64,000 nucleotides of DNA from Nocardia anaemiae NBRC 100462. GTDB lineage: Bacteria; Actinomycetota; Actinomycetes; Mycobacteriales; Mycobacteriaceae. The position numbers and the translations under genes are program-made. The stretch spans positions 1 through 64,000 of the forward strand of contig NZ_BDAZ01000002.1 of the NCBI RefSeq assembly GCF_001612725.1. Direction: 5' to 3'. The notes under the pieces were generated by a model that saw only the letters and a list, made by a program, of their open reading frames with translations, was not told where the DNA came from and ran no database searches. Below, in pieces: positions 1 through 7,352 of the stretch (the stretch's first letter is position 1; every line of letters begins with the position of its first letter).

Positions 1-201
1 TTGTGGTTGGTGATGGCGGGATGTTCGGCACTTGATGCACGCGTGCCAGGCGGTCGAGTCCCACGCCCGCAGCGCATGCACTCCGACGACTCGCACACGA
101 GACGGGCCGCTCGCAAGACGCATCCGTGGTCGTCACCCGTGCGCTGACTGAGCGATAGCTCGTCGCACCGCTCCGAACAGTTTGGGCCGAAGCGATTCGA
201 C
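1..201. other. window-edge stretch without a supported gene
   Basis: No frame here shows a recognisable protein family, a convincing start or high-GC third-position bias. One forward frame stays open from base 1 to a stop near 150 but its translation resembles nothing I know. It is most simply the spacer downstream of the minus-strand glpQ gene, or the edge of a gene cut by the window. Confidence 0.4.
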
Positions 202-969
202 TCAGGCCGCGGCGAGCAAGGCCTTGGTGCGGGCCGGGTGGTTGGTCGCGACCCAGCTGACGCCCAGGTCGGCGCACAGCCGCACATCGTCGGGATCGTC
301 TACCGTCCAGCAGTAGGTGGCGCGGCCCGCTGCGGCGGCCTTGTCCACCAGGTCCGGATGTTCGCGCAGGGTTTTCACCGAGGGACCGACGGCGGTCGCA
401 CCGACCGTGGTCGCGGCGCTGCCGCCCAGGTAGCGCGACGATTCGCCGAGCAGGACCGTCGGCAGCAGCGGCGCCGAACGGCGGATCCGCCAGACCGCGG
501 TGGCCGCGAAAGACATGACGACCGCGCGGGAGTGATCGGCGGAGGCGGGGGTGGCGATGCCGAAGCGCTGGAGTTCGGCGAGCAGCTTGTTCTCCACCAG
601 CGCGCCGTAGCGCACCGGATGTTTGGTCTCGATGAACAGCTTGGTCGGCCTGCTGCGCCAGTCGAGTACCAGCTCGATCAGCTCGCTGAGGGTGAGTACC
701 GACGCTGGTGCGCCGTCGGCCCCGAAATCGAGTCCCGCGAGTTCGTCCAGGGTCATTTCGCTGACCAGTCCGGTGCCCGAGGAGGTCCGGTCGACGGTGC
801 GGTCGTGCACACAGACCAGATGGCCGTCCCTGGTCAGCCGGACATCACACTCCACGCCATCGGCGCCCTCCTGCAGCGCTAGCTCGTACGCGGCGAGCGT
901 ATGTTCCGGGCGCGCCGCCGACGCTCCCCGGTGCGCGACGACGAACGGTGCGCGACTGCCCTGGCTCAC
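202..969 (-). CDS. glpQ: glycerophosphodiester phosphodiesterase (GDPD family)
   Basis: Predicted to hydrolyse glycerophosphodiesters to glycerol-3-phosphate and an alcohol, feeding phospholipid head-group recycling. The 255-residue product has the GDPD TIM-barrel signature: VAHRGAS with His13-Arg14, Glu22, the E39-x-D41 metal-binding pair in GVECDV, and VHD with His54. No signal peptide is seen, so it should be cytosolic. It starts with GTG at 969, and the GTGA at 966-969 overlaps the stop of the upstream DUF4328 gene, so the two are probably translationally coupled. The same DUF4328-glpQ1 pair occurs in M. tuberculosis (Rv3843c-Rv3842c, from memory). Family assignment is secure; the in vivo substrate is inferred. 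Confidence 0.9.
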   Translation of the reverse strand: MSQGSRAPFVVAHRGASAARPEHTLAAYELALQEGADGVECDVRLTRDGHLVCVHDRTVDRTSSGTGLVSEMTLDELAGLDFGADGAPASVLTLSELIELVLDWRSRPTKLFIETKHPVRYGALVENKLLAELQRFGIATPASADHSRAVVMSFAATAVWRIRRSAPLLPTVLLGESSRYLGGSAATTVGATAVGPSVKTLREHPDLVDKAAAAGRATYCWTVDDPDDVRLCADLGVSWVATNHPARTKALLAAA

Positions 970-1994
970 TTGGCCGAAACCTCCTCGTGCTCACGGTGCG
1001 GTGTACTCATTTCCAGCGCGACGGGCTGCTTCGACGCGCCGCCACCCGGCTGCACCGGTTCGATGACGGGCACCGCCGGATCGACGGCGATCACCCACCG
1101 GCGCGCGATCCTGGTGCGGCCGAACAGGTCTCGATCGGTCATCGACCGCTGCACCCAGAGGGTCAGCACCGCGACCCCGGCCGCGACCAGATCGGTGAAC
1201 GCGGTGAACAGCACACCGTCCGCCTTGGCCTGCAGGGTATCCGCGGTCCGCCACAGCAGCGCCGCGACCGTGCAACCGGCGCCGAGCACCCAGCCCACCC
1301 ACCAGATGCGCACCGCCCGCAACGTCCGCGGATCCGGCCGCACGGCGACCGTCTCGGTGAGAAAAACACCGGGCCACAGCAGATTCACCACCGGTATCAG
1401 GCAACCGAGCGCGAGCGTCCGGACCAACCGCGGGTCGCGGCGACCGACCGCGGCGAAGGCGGCCCGGCGCGTTTCGATCAACCAGCCGAGCATCGCGATC
1501 GCGGTGATCAATCCGAGCGCGAGACCCACCGATGCGGAAAGCCACACCATGGCATCGGAGACGTGCAGCAGCCACGACGGAATCAGCCGGGTGCGGTTGC
1601 GCAGCAAGATCAGATAGCGCCCCAGTTCGGCGCAGGCGGCGACCGCGAAAACCGCCGCGGTCGCGATGAGTAGCACACTCGCCCGGTTGGTCAGCCGGTC
1701 CAGCGGCCGCTGTGGCGCCGGCGCGGATTCGACCGGCGGATCCAGCAGGCCCCAGCGCGGAATATGTTGGTAGCGCGGCGTTTCCACCGATGGCCGCGGC
1801 CGACCCGAGCTCAGCTTGCGGATGCGCTGATCGGGGCGGCGCGCCACCCATCGGTAATTGCGCCGCTCGGCGGGGGCGTCGATGGGGGCCGGTGACAACA
1901 GCACGCCACGACAGCGCGGGCACCAGTGCATCGGCGTCGTCTGCACTGCCCAGCGCGCGCCACAGCGTGCACACGGTTGCACCACCGTACTCAC
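966..1994 (-). CDS. DUF4328 membrane protein with N-terminal zinc ribbon
   Basis: A 342-residue membrane protein of unknown function. The first 30 residues hold two CxxC pairs (CARC at 8-11 and CPRC at 25-28), a probable zinc ribbon. After a Pro/Arg-rich linker come about five to six hydrophobic segments (roughly residues 107-290), with the IPVVNLLWPG signature typical of DUF4328 proteins. The C-terminal tail is soluble and charged. The start is GTG at 1994, preceded by an AGGGAG ribosome-binding site that lies inside an upstream micro-ORF whose TGA overlaps this GTG. It is the orthologue position of Rv3843c, next to glpQ. Membrane sensing or scaffolding are possible roles but nothing in the sequence decides. 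Confidence 0.8.
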   Translation of the reverse strand: MSTVVQPCARCGARWAVQTTPMHWCPRCRGVLLSPAPIDAPAERRNYRWVARRPDQRIRKLSSGRPRPSVETPRYQHIPRWGLLDPPVESAPAPQRPLDRLTNRASVLLIATAAVFAVAACAELGRYLILLRNRTRLIPSWLLHVSDAMVWLSASVGLALGLITAIAMLGWLIETRRAAFAAVGRRDPRLVRTLALGCLIPVVNLLWPGVFLTETVAVRPDPRTLRAVRIWWVGWVLGAGCTVAALLWRTADTLQAKADGVLFTAFTDLVAAGVAVLTLWVQRSMTDRDLFGRTRIARRWVIAVDPAVPVIEPVQPGGGASKQPVALEMSTPHREHEEVSAK

Positions 1995-2065
1995 GGCGTC
2001 TCCCTTGCGGCAGGCCAGGGCCGTCCGTGGTTACGCAGGCTGGCGCCTTCGGGCCTGACGTTCAT
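1991..2065 (-). CDS. micro-ORF b (24 codons), coupled to the DUF4328 gene
   Basis: Small frame starting MNVRPEGASLRNHG and ending in ETP, read from an ATG at 2065. Its TGA (1991-1993) overlaps the GTG start of the DUF4328 gene as GTGA, and its ATG overlaps the stop of micro-ORF a as ATGA. A GGGGAG Shine-Dalgarno lies 7 nt before the ATG. It is one unit of a 71-bp tandem duplication. Compared with copy a there are about seven amino-acid changes and two silent ones, so no clear purifying selection on the peptide is visible; the start, stop and Shine-Dalgarno are kept. It may serve as a leader for coupled translation rather than as a functional peptide. Confidence 0.45.
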   Translation of the reverse strand: MNVRPEGASLRNHGRPWPAARETP

Positions 2066-2141
2066 GCTGTCTCCCCTGCGGCATGCCCGGGCCCTCCGTG
2101 GTTACGCAGGCTGCCGCCTCCAGGCCTGACGTTCATGCCGG
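2000..2141. repeat. 71-bp tandem direct repeat, two copies
   Basis: Copy 1 covers 2000-2070 and copy 2 covers 2071-2141, with roughly nine differences. The best-conserved core is the CCGTGGTTACGCAGGCT block and the GGCCTGACGTTCATG block. On the minus strand each unit carries one micro-ORF start and a Shine-Dalgarno sequence for the next frame. Confidence 0.9.
2062..2136 (-). CDS. micro-ORF a (24 codons), paralogue of micro-ORF b
   Basis: Begins MNVRPGGGSLRNHG and ends in GETA. The ATG at 2136 is preceded by a purine run (GAGAGAGGGG) and lies 23 nt after the rhodanese stop. Its TGA overlaps the ATG of micro-ORF b (ATGA). Together with the downstream copy it forms a chain of 4-nt overlaps from the rhodanese gene toward the DUF4328 and glpQ genes. 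Whether the peptide accumulates is unknown; coding status is inferred from the conserved start, stop and Shine-Dalgarno spacing in both copies. Confidence 0.45.
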   Translation of the reverse strand: MNVRPGGGSLRNHGGPGHAAGETA

Positions 2142-2159
2142 GTGCCCCTCTCTCTGGCC

Positions 2160-2531
2160 TCAGTAGATCTTCGCCTGGTGATCGCCGTCCGCAACCAATG
2201 GTCGACCGACCCGCTGCCATGCCACCATGCCACCGCTGACATTGACCGCGTCGTATCCGATGTGCGCCAAGTACTTGACCACCTCGATGGAACGGCCGCC
2301 CTGGCGGCAGATCACGTACAGCTGGGCGTCGTAATCGAGCTCGTCGACACGGGCGGGCACGTCGGCCATCGGAATGTGGATCGCCCCCGGTGCGTGTCCG
2401 AGCTGCCATTCGTCGTCCTCGCGCACGTCGAGCAGAATCGCCGCCGGGGAGTCCGCCGCGACACGCTGGGTCTTATCGAATTCGTCCGGTACGGCTTCCA
2501 CCGGCACCGACGACACTTCGGGGCTCGTCAC
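2160..2531 (-). CDS. single-domain rhodanese-like sulfurtransferase
   Basis: A 123-residue single rhodanese domain. The active-site loop is VICRQGGRS, with the persulfide-forming Cys near residue 85, and the entry motif LLDVREDDEWQLGHAPGAIHIP is split around the conserved DVRE at 35-38. Such proteins move sulfane sulfur to small thiol acceptors or partner proteins in the cytosol. The start is GTG at 2531; the translation begins MTSPEVSSVP. It is the first gene of the minus-strand run rhodanese, micro-ORFs a and b, DUF4328, glpQ. Why a sulfurtransferase sits with these genes is not evident. Confidence 0.85.
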   Translation of the reverse strand: MTSPEVSSVPVEAVPDEFDKTQRVAADSPAAILLDVREDDEWQLGHAPGAIHIPMADVPARVDELDYDAQLYVICRQGGRSIEVVKYLAHIGYDAVNVSGGMVAWQRVGRPLVADGDHQAKIY

Positions 2532-3060
2532 GCTTCGATCCTGCCATGGGTGGCGCTACGCGGGGGAGTTCCGGCCCCGCTATGCGGGTGCCCGACGGGC
2601 ACTTCACGGCCTCGACATCGGCACGTTACCTCGGGTATGTTCTGTGCTTCTGGATCCTGTCCGATGCCCCGCTCCCGGGTGGCTTGTACATATCTCGGTC
2701 AAAGTTATCCACATAATCCACAACTTGATCCACAACCCACAGCTATCAGTCAGCACACCATTCACGGTCGTCAGCCATCGAGCAGATGTCGATCTACAAG
2801 GACTGATGCAGTGAATGCGGCACCGGATGGGCGATCCCCAGGGATTGCTGGAGCAGTTCGCGGTACGAACGACCGATCCGGGACTCCCCTCCTTGCCATC
2901 CCGGAGCGGTCATTCGCCGCTGCTTCGGGACCTGAGGCTGGGCCGGTCCCGATATCTACTTGGACGCGGCCGATCGCAGATCGGTTCCCCGGAAAATCGA
3001 GAACACCAGCGAAAAACTGAAATACCGGGTTCCCGCAGGGGCTGTCGGTAGCCTGGGTGC
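2532..3060. other. intergenic region, no gene seen
   Basis: Divergent spacer between the rhodanese gene and the gene at 3061. It holds an AT-richer pocket near 2700-2760 with DnaA-box-like sequences, listed separately. The remainder shows no convincing coding frame or stable terminator. Confidence 0.6.
2705..2734 (+). promoter_or_regulatory. cluster of three DnaA-box-like 9-mers
   Basis: TTATCCACA at 2705-2713 is a perfect match to the TTATNCACA consensus. TAATCCACA follows directly at 2714-2722, and TGATCCACA lies at 2726-2734. All three have the same orientation. Actinobacterial boxes usually read TTGTCCACA, so the last two are one- to two-base variants. There is no dnaA or dnaN gene here, so this is not the classical origin; it could be a DnaA-titration or regulatory site. 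Confidence 0.45.
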
Positions 3061-3672
3061 ATGAACGTGAGCAGGGGGCTTCTCGACGGAATCGATACGA
3101 CAGCACTCAACACAGCGCTCTCCGAGGCCACATGCCTAGGCGTGGAGGTCGATACCGCGAGTGCGCAACTGAGCCTCGACCTGGAGGTATTGACGCTTCC
3201 GGTCGAAGGACCCGCGCCCGAGGACTACCGCGTGAAGTTGACCCTCACCGGGGTCAGTCGAGTCGCGGCATCGCTGCGCATTCAGGAATGGGACGATGTG
3301 GCGCCCAGGGTGCTGCCGCTACAGCTGGAAAATCTGGACGCTGCCATCCGCAGCTTCGGCGGCGGACGACTGCACGGCTGGGAATTCATCGATGTGGACG
3401 ACAGTGGCTGGGTGCACTGGGGTGAACTGCTCAGCTTCGACACCCAGATCGACTCGCACGCCGCCACGCACGTACTCGAGTTCTCCCAGGAGGAGGGCAT
3501 CGACCCGCGCGAACTCGATGTGCGCGTGTGGTTCGACGGCATCACGATTCACGACAGCAACGGCGCCGAAATCCCGCTGAAGGAATTCATCGCCGGCGGC
3601 GTGCGCTGGTGGAAAGCACATGACGAGGGCGATCCGCGGACTATGCGCGCCGGAATCGTGCCGCCGCTCTAG
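3061..3672 (+). CDS. conserved hypothetical protein, 203 aa
   Basis: I do not recognise a named family. The product is acidic, soluble, without signal peptide or membrane segment. It contains the stretches VKLTLTGVSRVAASLRIQEW and WEFIDVDDSGWVHW, with many aromatic and acidic residues, suggesting a beta-rich globular fold. It starts with ATG at 3061 and is transcribed alone, divergent from the rhodanese gene and convergent with msrA, with which it shares a strong hairpin terminator 9 nt after its stop. Codon use matches its neighbours, so recent transfer is not suggested. Confidence 0.7.
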   Translation: MNVSRGLLDGIDTTALNTALSEATCLGVEVDTASAQLSLDLEVLTLPVEGPAPEDYRVKLTLTGVSRVAASLRIQEWDDVAPRVLPLQLENLDAAIRSFGGGRLHGWEFIDVDDSGWVHWGELLSFDTQIDSHAATHVLEFSQEEGIDPRELDVRVWFDGITIHDSNGAEIPLKEFIAGGVRWWKAHDEGDPRTMRAGIVPPL

Positions 3673-3680
3673 CGCCCCTC

Positions 3681-3706
3681 GGGCCGCACACCTGGGTGTG
3701 CGGCCC
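3681..3706. terminator. bidirectional hairpin terminator
   Basis: Perfect 12-bp inverted repeat GGGCCGCACACC / GGTGTGCGGCCC separated by TG, followed on the plus strand by TTTC. It lies between the convergent gene at 3061-3672 and msrA. Confidence 0.8.
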
Positions 3707-3708
3707 TT

Positions 3709-4425
3709 TCAGGCACCGAGTCCGACCGGACAGCTGACCCCGGTGGCGTGAACCGGGCAGTAGCCGCCGGGATTCTTGGCCAGATACTGCTGATGGTAGC
3801 TCTCGGCATAGAAGAATTCGGGCAGCGCCCGCAGCGGATCCGTCCCGCCCTGTCCAGGCATTTCGGTGATCTCCGTGGTGATCTCGCCGTAGCCGGCGGC
3901 GGCCAGCCGTTCGCCGAAGGCCTGCGCGGTGCTGCGCGCGAGCCGCGCCTGCGCCGGGTCGAGGGTGAAGATCGCCGAGCGGTACTGGGTGCCGCGGTCG
4001 TTGCCCTGGCGCATGCCTTGGGTCGGGTCGTGGTTCTCCCAGAACCGGCGCAGCACACCGGCGTAGTCGATGACGTGCGGATCGAAGACGATCAGTACCG
4101 CTTCGGCATGGCCGGTGCGCCCGCTGCACACCTCTTCGTAGGTCGGGTTCCGGGTATAGCCCCCGACGTACCCGACCGCCGTTGTGAAGACACCGTCGAG
4201 TTGCCAGAACTCCTGCTCGGCACCCCAGAAGCAACCCATGGCCAACACCGCGACCTGCAGACCTTCCGGAAACGGCGGATGGATCGGCCGACCGTTCACA
4301 TAGTGGGTATCCGAGACCAGTAGCGGGTCCGGACGACCCGGCAACGCTTGTTCCGGCGTCACCATCGCCGGCTCGGGAAGACGGAGCCGTCCGACCAGTT
4401 CGTCGTACCAGGACATGGTGCTCAT
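3709..4425 (-). CDS. msrA: peptide methionine sulfoxide reductase MsrA
   Basis: Reduces the S-form of methionine sulfoxide in oxidised proteins. The catalytic GCFWG motif is present with Cys65, followed by AEQEFW and GYVGG. Resolving cysteines are near the C terminus (Cys223 in YCPVHATG and Cys232 in SCPVG), allowing thioredoxin-linked regeneration. At 238 residues it is longer than the minimal enzyme because of an N-terminal extension of about 55 residues, as in other long actinobacterial MsrAs. The start at 4425 is an ATG; a second ATG three codons later is equally possible. It lies divergent from sodA, an apt pairing for oxidative stress defence. Confidence 0.93.
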   Translation of the reverse strand: MSTMSWYDELVGRLRLPEPAMVTPEQALPGRPDPLLVSDTHYVNGRPIHPPFPEGLQVAVLAMGCFWGAEQEFWQLDGVFTTAVGYVGGYTRNPTYEEVCSGRTGHAEAVLIVFDPHVIDYAGVLRRFWENHDPTQGMRQGNDRGTQYRSAIFTLDPAQARLARSTAQAFGERLAAAGYGEITTEITEMPGQGGTDPLRALPEFFYAESYHQQYLAKNPGGYCPVHATGVSCPVGLGA

Positions 4426-4692
4426 CCGCCTCTCCGCGTATTCGGGCCATACGAGTCGAGTGCCGCACGGCCTGGTCTCAGGTCCTGCGTGGGTGTGCCT
4501 GGCCGAGTTTCGGACGGACCCGGCGAGTTACCCCATGTACCCACGAAATCAGTCGTACCGTCGGTTGTCCAGCGCACTGCGCACGGAATGTGGGGGCGAG
4601 GACCGCGGTTGCAAACGAGCGGGTGTACGAATGATGGTTGAGTGTGCTCGAGACGGCGGGCACACACGGCCCAGACATTAGGAAGGGACATC

Positions 4693-5316
4693 GTGGCTGA
4701 GTACACGTTGCCAGATCTGGATTACGACTACAGCGCCCTGGAGCCCCATATCTCCGGGCAGATCAACGAGATTCATCATTCCAAGCACCATGCTGCCTAT
4801 GTCGCCGGCGTCAACACCGCACTGGAGAAGCTCGAGGCCGCACGCGAGGCGGGCGACCACGGCGCGATCTTCCTGAACGAGAAGAACCTGGCCTTCCACT
4901 TGGGCGGCCACGTCAACCACTCGATCTGGTGGAAGAACCTGTCCCCCAACGGTGGCGACAAGCCGGTCGGCGAGCTGGCCGCCGCGATCGACGACCAGTT
5001 CGGTTCGTTCGACAAGTTCCGCGCCCAGTTCACCGCCGCGGCCAACGGCCTGCAGGGTTCCGGCTGGGCGGTGCTCGGCTATGACACCCTCGGCCAGAAG
5101 CTGCTGACCTTCCAGCTCTACGACCAGCAGGCCAATGTGCCGCTCGGCATCATCCCGCTGCTGCAGGTCGATATGTGGGAGCACGCCTTCTACCTGCAGT
5201 ACAAAAACGTCAAGGCGGACTACGTGACCGCGTTCTGGAACGTCGTCAACTGGGAGGACGTGCAGGAGCGCTTCGCGCGCGCCGTCGGCCAGGCAAAGGG
5301 CCTCATCTTCGGCTGA
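4693..5316 (+). CDS. sodA: superoxide dismutase, Fe/Mn family, Gln145 (Mn-like) type
   Basis: Converts superoxide to peroxide and oxygen. I chose the GTG at 4693 because a strong AGGAAGGGA site precedes it and the protein then aligns at 207 residues with mycobacterial SodA. Metal ligands are His28 (EIHHSKHH), His76 (HVNHSIWW), Asp160 and His164 ([11 protein letters not shown]). In M. tuberculosis Fe-SodA residue 145 is His (YDHQ); here it is Gln (YDQQ), the state usually associated with Mn. No signal peptide is present, though mycobacterial SodA is exported by a SecA2 route. A 15-bp hairpin terminator follows the stop. Upstream extension to 4642 is open but poorly conserved. Confidence 0.95.
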   Translation: MAEYTLPDLDYDYSALEPHISGQINEIHHSKHHAAYVAGVNTALEKLEAAREAGDHGAIFLNEKNLAFHLGGHVNHSIWWKNLSPNGGDKPVGELAAAIDDQFGSFDKFRAQFTAAANGLQGSGWAVLGYDTLGQKLLTFQLYDQQANVPLGIIPLLQVDMWEHAFYLQYKNVKADYVTAFWNVVNWEDVQERFARAVGQAKGLIFG

Positions 5317-5329
5317 GCTTTCCCGCCCG

Positions 5330-5362
5330 CGAGCCCGCGAACCGACTCGGTTCGCGGGCTCG
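5330..5362 (+). terminator. sodA hairpin terminator
   Basis: Perfect 15-bp stem CGAGCCCGCGAACCG / CGGTTCGCGGGCTCG with an ACT loop, 14 nt after the sodA stop; followed by TTGCTTTG. Confidence 0.8.
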
Positions 5363-5486
5363 TTGCTTTGCGGTGTCCGATTAGCACTCTTTGGTACTTG
5401 TGTGCCAACTGAGTTTTGGCGCATCCTCGAGCATCCACAGTTCGAGGACGGGCAAAGCCGCCCCCGGTTAGATCACGGGAGGCATC

Positions 5487-6014
5487 ATGCATACGAACGG
5501 ACCTATCGGCATCACGCCGTTCCAGGCCCGCGGATCGCTGCGGGGGTTCGTCATCTCCGGACGTTGGCCCGACACCACCAAGGAATGGGCACAGGTATTG
5601 GTGCTCGCCGTGCGGGTCGCCTCCTATCCAGGATTGCTCACCACTTCGACCGTCTTCGGAGTGCGCGAGGAACTACCGGATGATCCGGAGCCGGGCACCG
5701 TCGGGCTGGTGCTGGCCGAGGGACCGGTGCTCGGTGATCAGGCGCTCGAACCCGGCCGGTTCGCCGATCATGTGCCACCGGCGCTTTTGATGCTGCATCC
5801 GCCCTCGGAGACCCGGCCATCGCTGCCGGAATGCGTCGGCGTGGCATCCGGATGCGTACTCCTGCCCGGCGTCCCACACCTGGGCCTGGAACACCGGGCA
5901 GCCTGGGCCGAAGCCGAATCCGACGGCACCGTCACCTCTTTGGTCAGCCGCGTCGGCCTCGACCCGATCAGCGACCCCGACACCGCGGTCCTCGCCATGC
6001 TCCTCGCCGCCTGA
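5487..6014 (+). CDS. conserved hypothetical protein (Rv3847 position)
   Basis: A 175-residue protein of unknown function. It has no signal peptide, transmembrane helix or catalytic motif I can identify; the sequence is hydrophobic-mixed and acidic, with a central Pro-rich part (LMLHPPSETRPSLPE). A GGGAGG site stands 4 nt before the ATG. Its size and position directly downstream of sodA match Rv3847 of M. tuberculosis (from memory), so an orthologue is inferred. It is separated from sodA by a terminator and followed by its own hairpin, so it is likely a single-gene unit. Confidence 0.75.
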   Translation: MHTNGPIGITPFQARGSLRGFVISGRWPDTTKEWAQVLVLAVRVASYPGLLTTSTVFGVREELPDDPEPGTVGLVLAEGPVLGDQALEPGRFADHVPPALLMLHPPSETRPSLPECVGVASGCVLLPGVPHLGLEHRAAWAEAESDGTVTSLVSRVGLDPISDPDTAVLAMLLAA

Positions 6015-6034
6015 GCTCCTCGCATAGCCAGTGG

Positions 6035-6068
6035 CTACCTCGCACAGGTTGCACGTTGTGCGAGGTAG
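6035..6068 (+). terminator. hairpin terminator
   Basis: Inverted repeat CTACCTCGCAC / GTGCGAGGTAG (11 bp, perfect) with a 12-nt loop, 20 nt after the stop of the gene at 5487-6014. Confidence 0.6.
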
Positions 6069-6249
6069 TCGAACGGTATGCGATGACTTCGCGCGGATTG
6101 CCATGGGCTAGCTCACTTCTGGATGAGCGCGTGCTCGGGGATCTGTGCGGGTAGCCGAAACTTGCTGGTTGGATGGCCAAACTTATTGTGCGCATTGCGA
6201 TTTCGGTTACAGCGGGTTGGTGTGATTGCGGCTGCGGGGGTACAGTCGG

Positions 6250-6438
6250 TGGTAGCGAAGGGGAGTAGCCCGCAATTGCGCTGTCGACATACTGGTCCGC
6301 CGCCCCACGAGGGCGCGGACCCGGCCGCGTGAACCGGCGTAGATCCGGTGGGCGAGACCTTCGGCCGAGACAACCATTTCGTTGTCGGCCGGAGGCGTAA
6401 CCCGATCTTCCGGCCGACAGGCCGGGAGTGCACACCAC
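6250..6438 (+). ncRNA. yybP-ykoY family Mn2+ riboswitch and expression platform
   Basis: The conserved elements of the Mn2+-sensing yybP-ykoY aptamer occur in order: AAGGGGAGTAGC at 6258-6269, GACATACT near 6286-6293, and GGCGAGACCTTCG at 6351-6363. A P1 helix forms between CGAAGG (6256-6261) and CCTTCG (6358-6363). Downstream, CGGCCGAGACAAC / GTTGTCGGCCG (6362-6391) overlaps the 3' strand of P1 and can compete with it. A second small hairpin CCGGCC-GACA-GGCCGG (6410-6425) masks part of the GGGAG ribosome-binding site of the next gene. Binding of Mn2+ should therefore raise expression of the GDT1 transporter. Aptamer identity rests on motif matching, not on a covariance search. Confidence 0.87.
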
Positions 6439-7155
6439 ATGATCACGACGATATTGCTGAGCGTCGGAATCGTCTTTCTCGCCGAATTGGGTGATAAGTC
6501 CCAGCTGATGGCGTTGACGTTCGCGCTGCGCCACCGCTGGTGGGTGGTGCTCGGCGGCATCGCGAGCGCCACCGCGGCGGTACATCTGATCTCGGTCGGG
6601 GTCGGCTATTTCCTCGGTGCCGCGCTGCCCACCCGGGCCATCGCCCTGGTCGCCGCACTCACGTTCCTGGCTGTCGGTCTGTGGACGCTGCGCGAACATT
6701 TCGGCAGCGATGATGCCGAGACCGAGACCGAGCCGCCGCGTTCGACAACCGCGCCGTACTTCGTGGTCCTTTCGGCCTTCCTACTCGCCGAACTCGGCGA
6801 CCGCACCATGTTCGCCACCGCCGCCCTGGCTACCGACAACAGCTGGGTCGGCGTCTGGATCGGCTCCACTCTCGGCATGGTCGCCGCCGACGCCCTGGCC
6901 ATCGCCGCGGGCATTCTGGTCGGCAAACATCTCCCGGAACATGTCATCGGCATCTGCTCCGGCCTGCTGTTCCTCTACTTCGGCACCGCGAGCCTGCTCA
7001 CCGCCACCAGCCCCGACCTCGGCATCCTGACCGGCGGCGCACTAGCCACCGCCGCCCCGGCCGCGGCAGGCATCGCCCTGCTGATTCGCTCGCGGCGTGC
7101 CCGGCGCAATTCGGACCCCGTCGCGGTCGCCGAACCCGCCGAACAGCGGCGCTGA
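6439..7155 (+). CDS. GDT1/UPF0016 (TMEM165) family cation exporter
   Basis: Integral membrane protein of 238 residues with two repeats of the family motif: AELGDKSQ (Glu16-Asp19) in the first helix and AELGDRTM in the middle. About six to seven hydrophobic helices are visible, with an acidic loop (DDAETETEP) between the halves and an Arg-rich cytosolic tail. Family members exchange Ca2+ or Mn2+ for H+; bacterial members such as MneA export Mn2+. The Mn2+ riboswitch immediately upstream makes Mn2+ efflux the best inference. The ATG at 6439 is preferred over upstream in-frame starts because they fall inside the riboswitch platform, and the ELGDK helix begins properly from here. Confidence 0.9.
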   Translation: MITTILLSVGIVFLAELGDKSQLMALTFALRHRWWVVLGGIASATAAVHLISVGVGYFLGAALPTRAIALVAALTFLAVGLWTLREHFGSDDAETETEPPRSTTAPYFVVLSAFLLAELGDRTMFATAALATDNSWVGVWIGSTLGMVAADALAIAAGILVGKHLPEHVIGICSGLLFLYFGTASLLTATSPDLGILTGGALATAAPAAAGIALLIRSRRARRNSDPVAVAEPAEQRR

Positions 7156-7177
7156 TCGCTCGCGCTGAAGCCGGTCC

Positions 7178-7315
7178 TTCGAACTGACGCAACATCGCTT
7201 CGCCGTAGCGGTTGTCACGGCGGCGCACCAGGACCAGGATCGGCCTGCGCACCTGCACTCGGGCGGCAGCCGTCGCCGACAGCAAGTCCAACGCGCGCCG
7301 AGACGTTGACATCCA
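7178..7315 (-). pseudogene. remnant of a TetR-family gene 3' end
   Basis: The minus strand encodes LVRRRDNRYGEAMLRQFEG, closely matching LVRRSGNLYGEAMRQFEVRA at the C terminus of the intact TetR gene just upstream on the same strand, and the preceding bases also align. There is no HTH part and no start. It is best read as a partial tandem duplication of the regulator now decaying in the spacer between the convergent GDT1 and TetR genes. Confidence 0.6.
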
Positions 7316-7352
7316 GGTCGACGGTGCGCGGGCCGATACACCCCGCTGCCGC

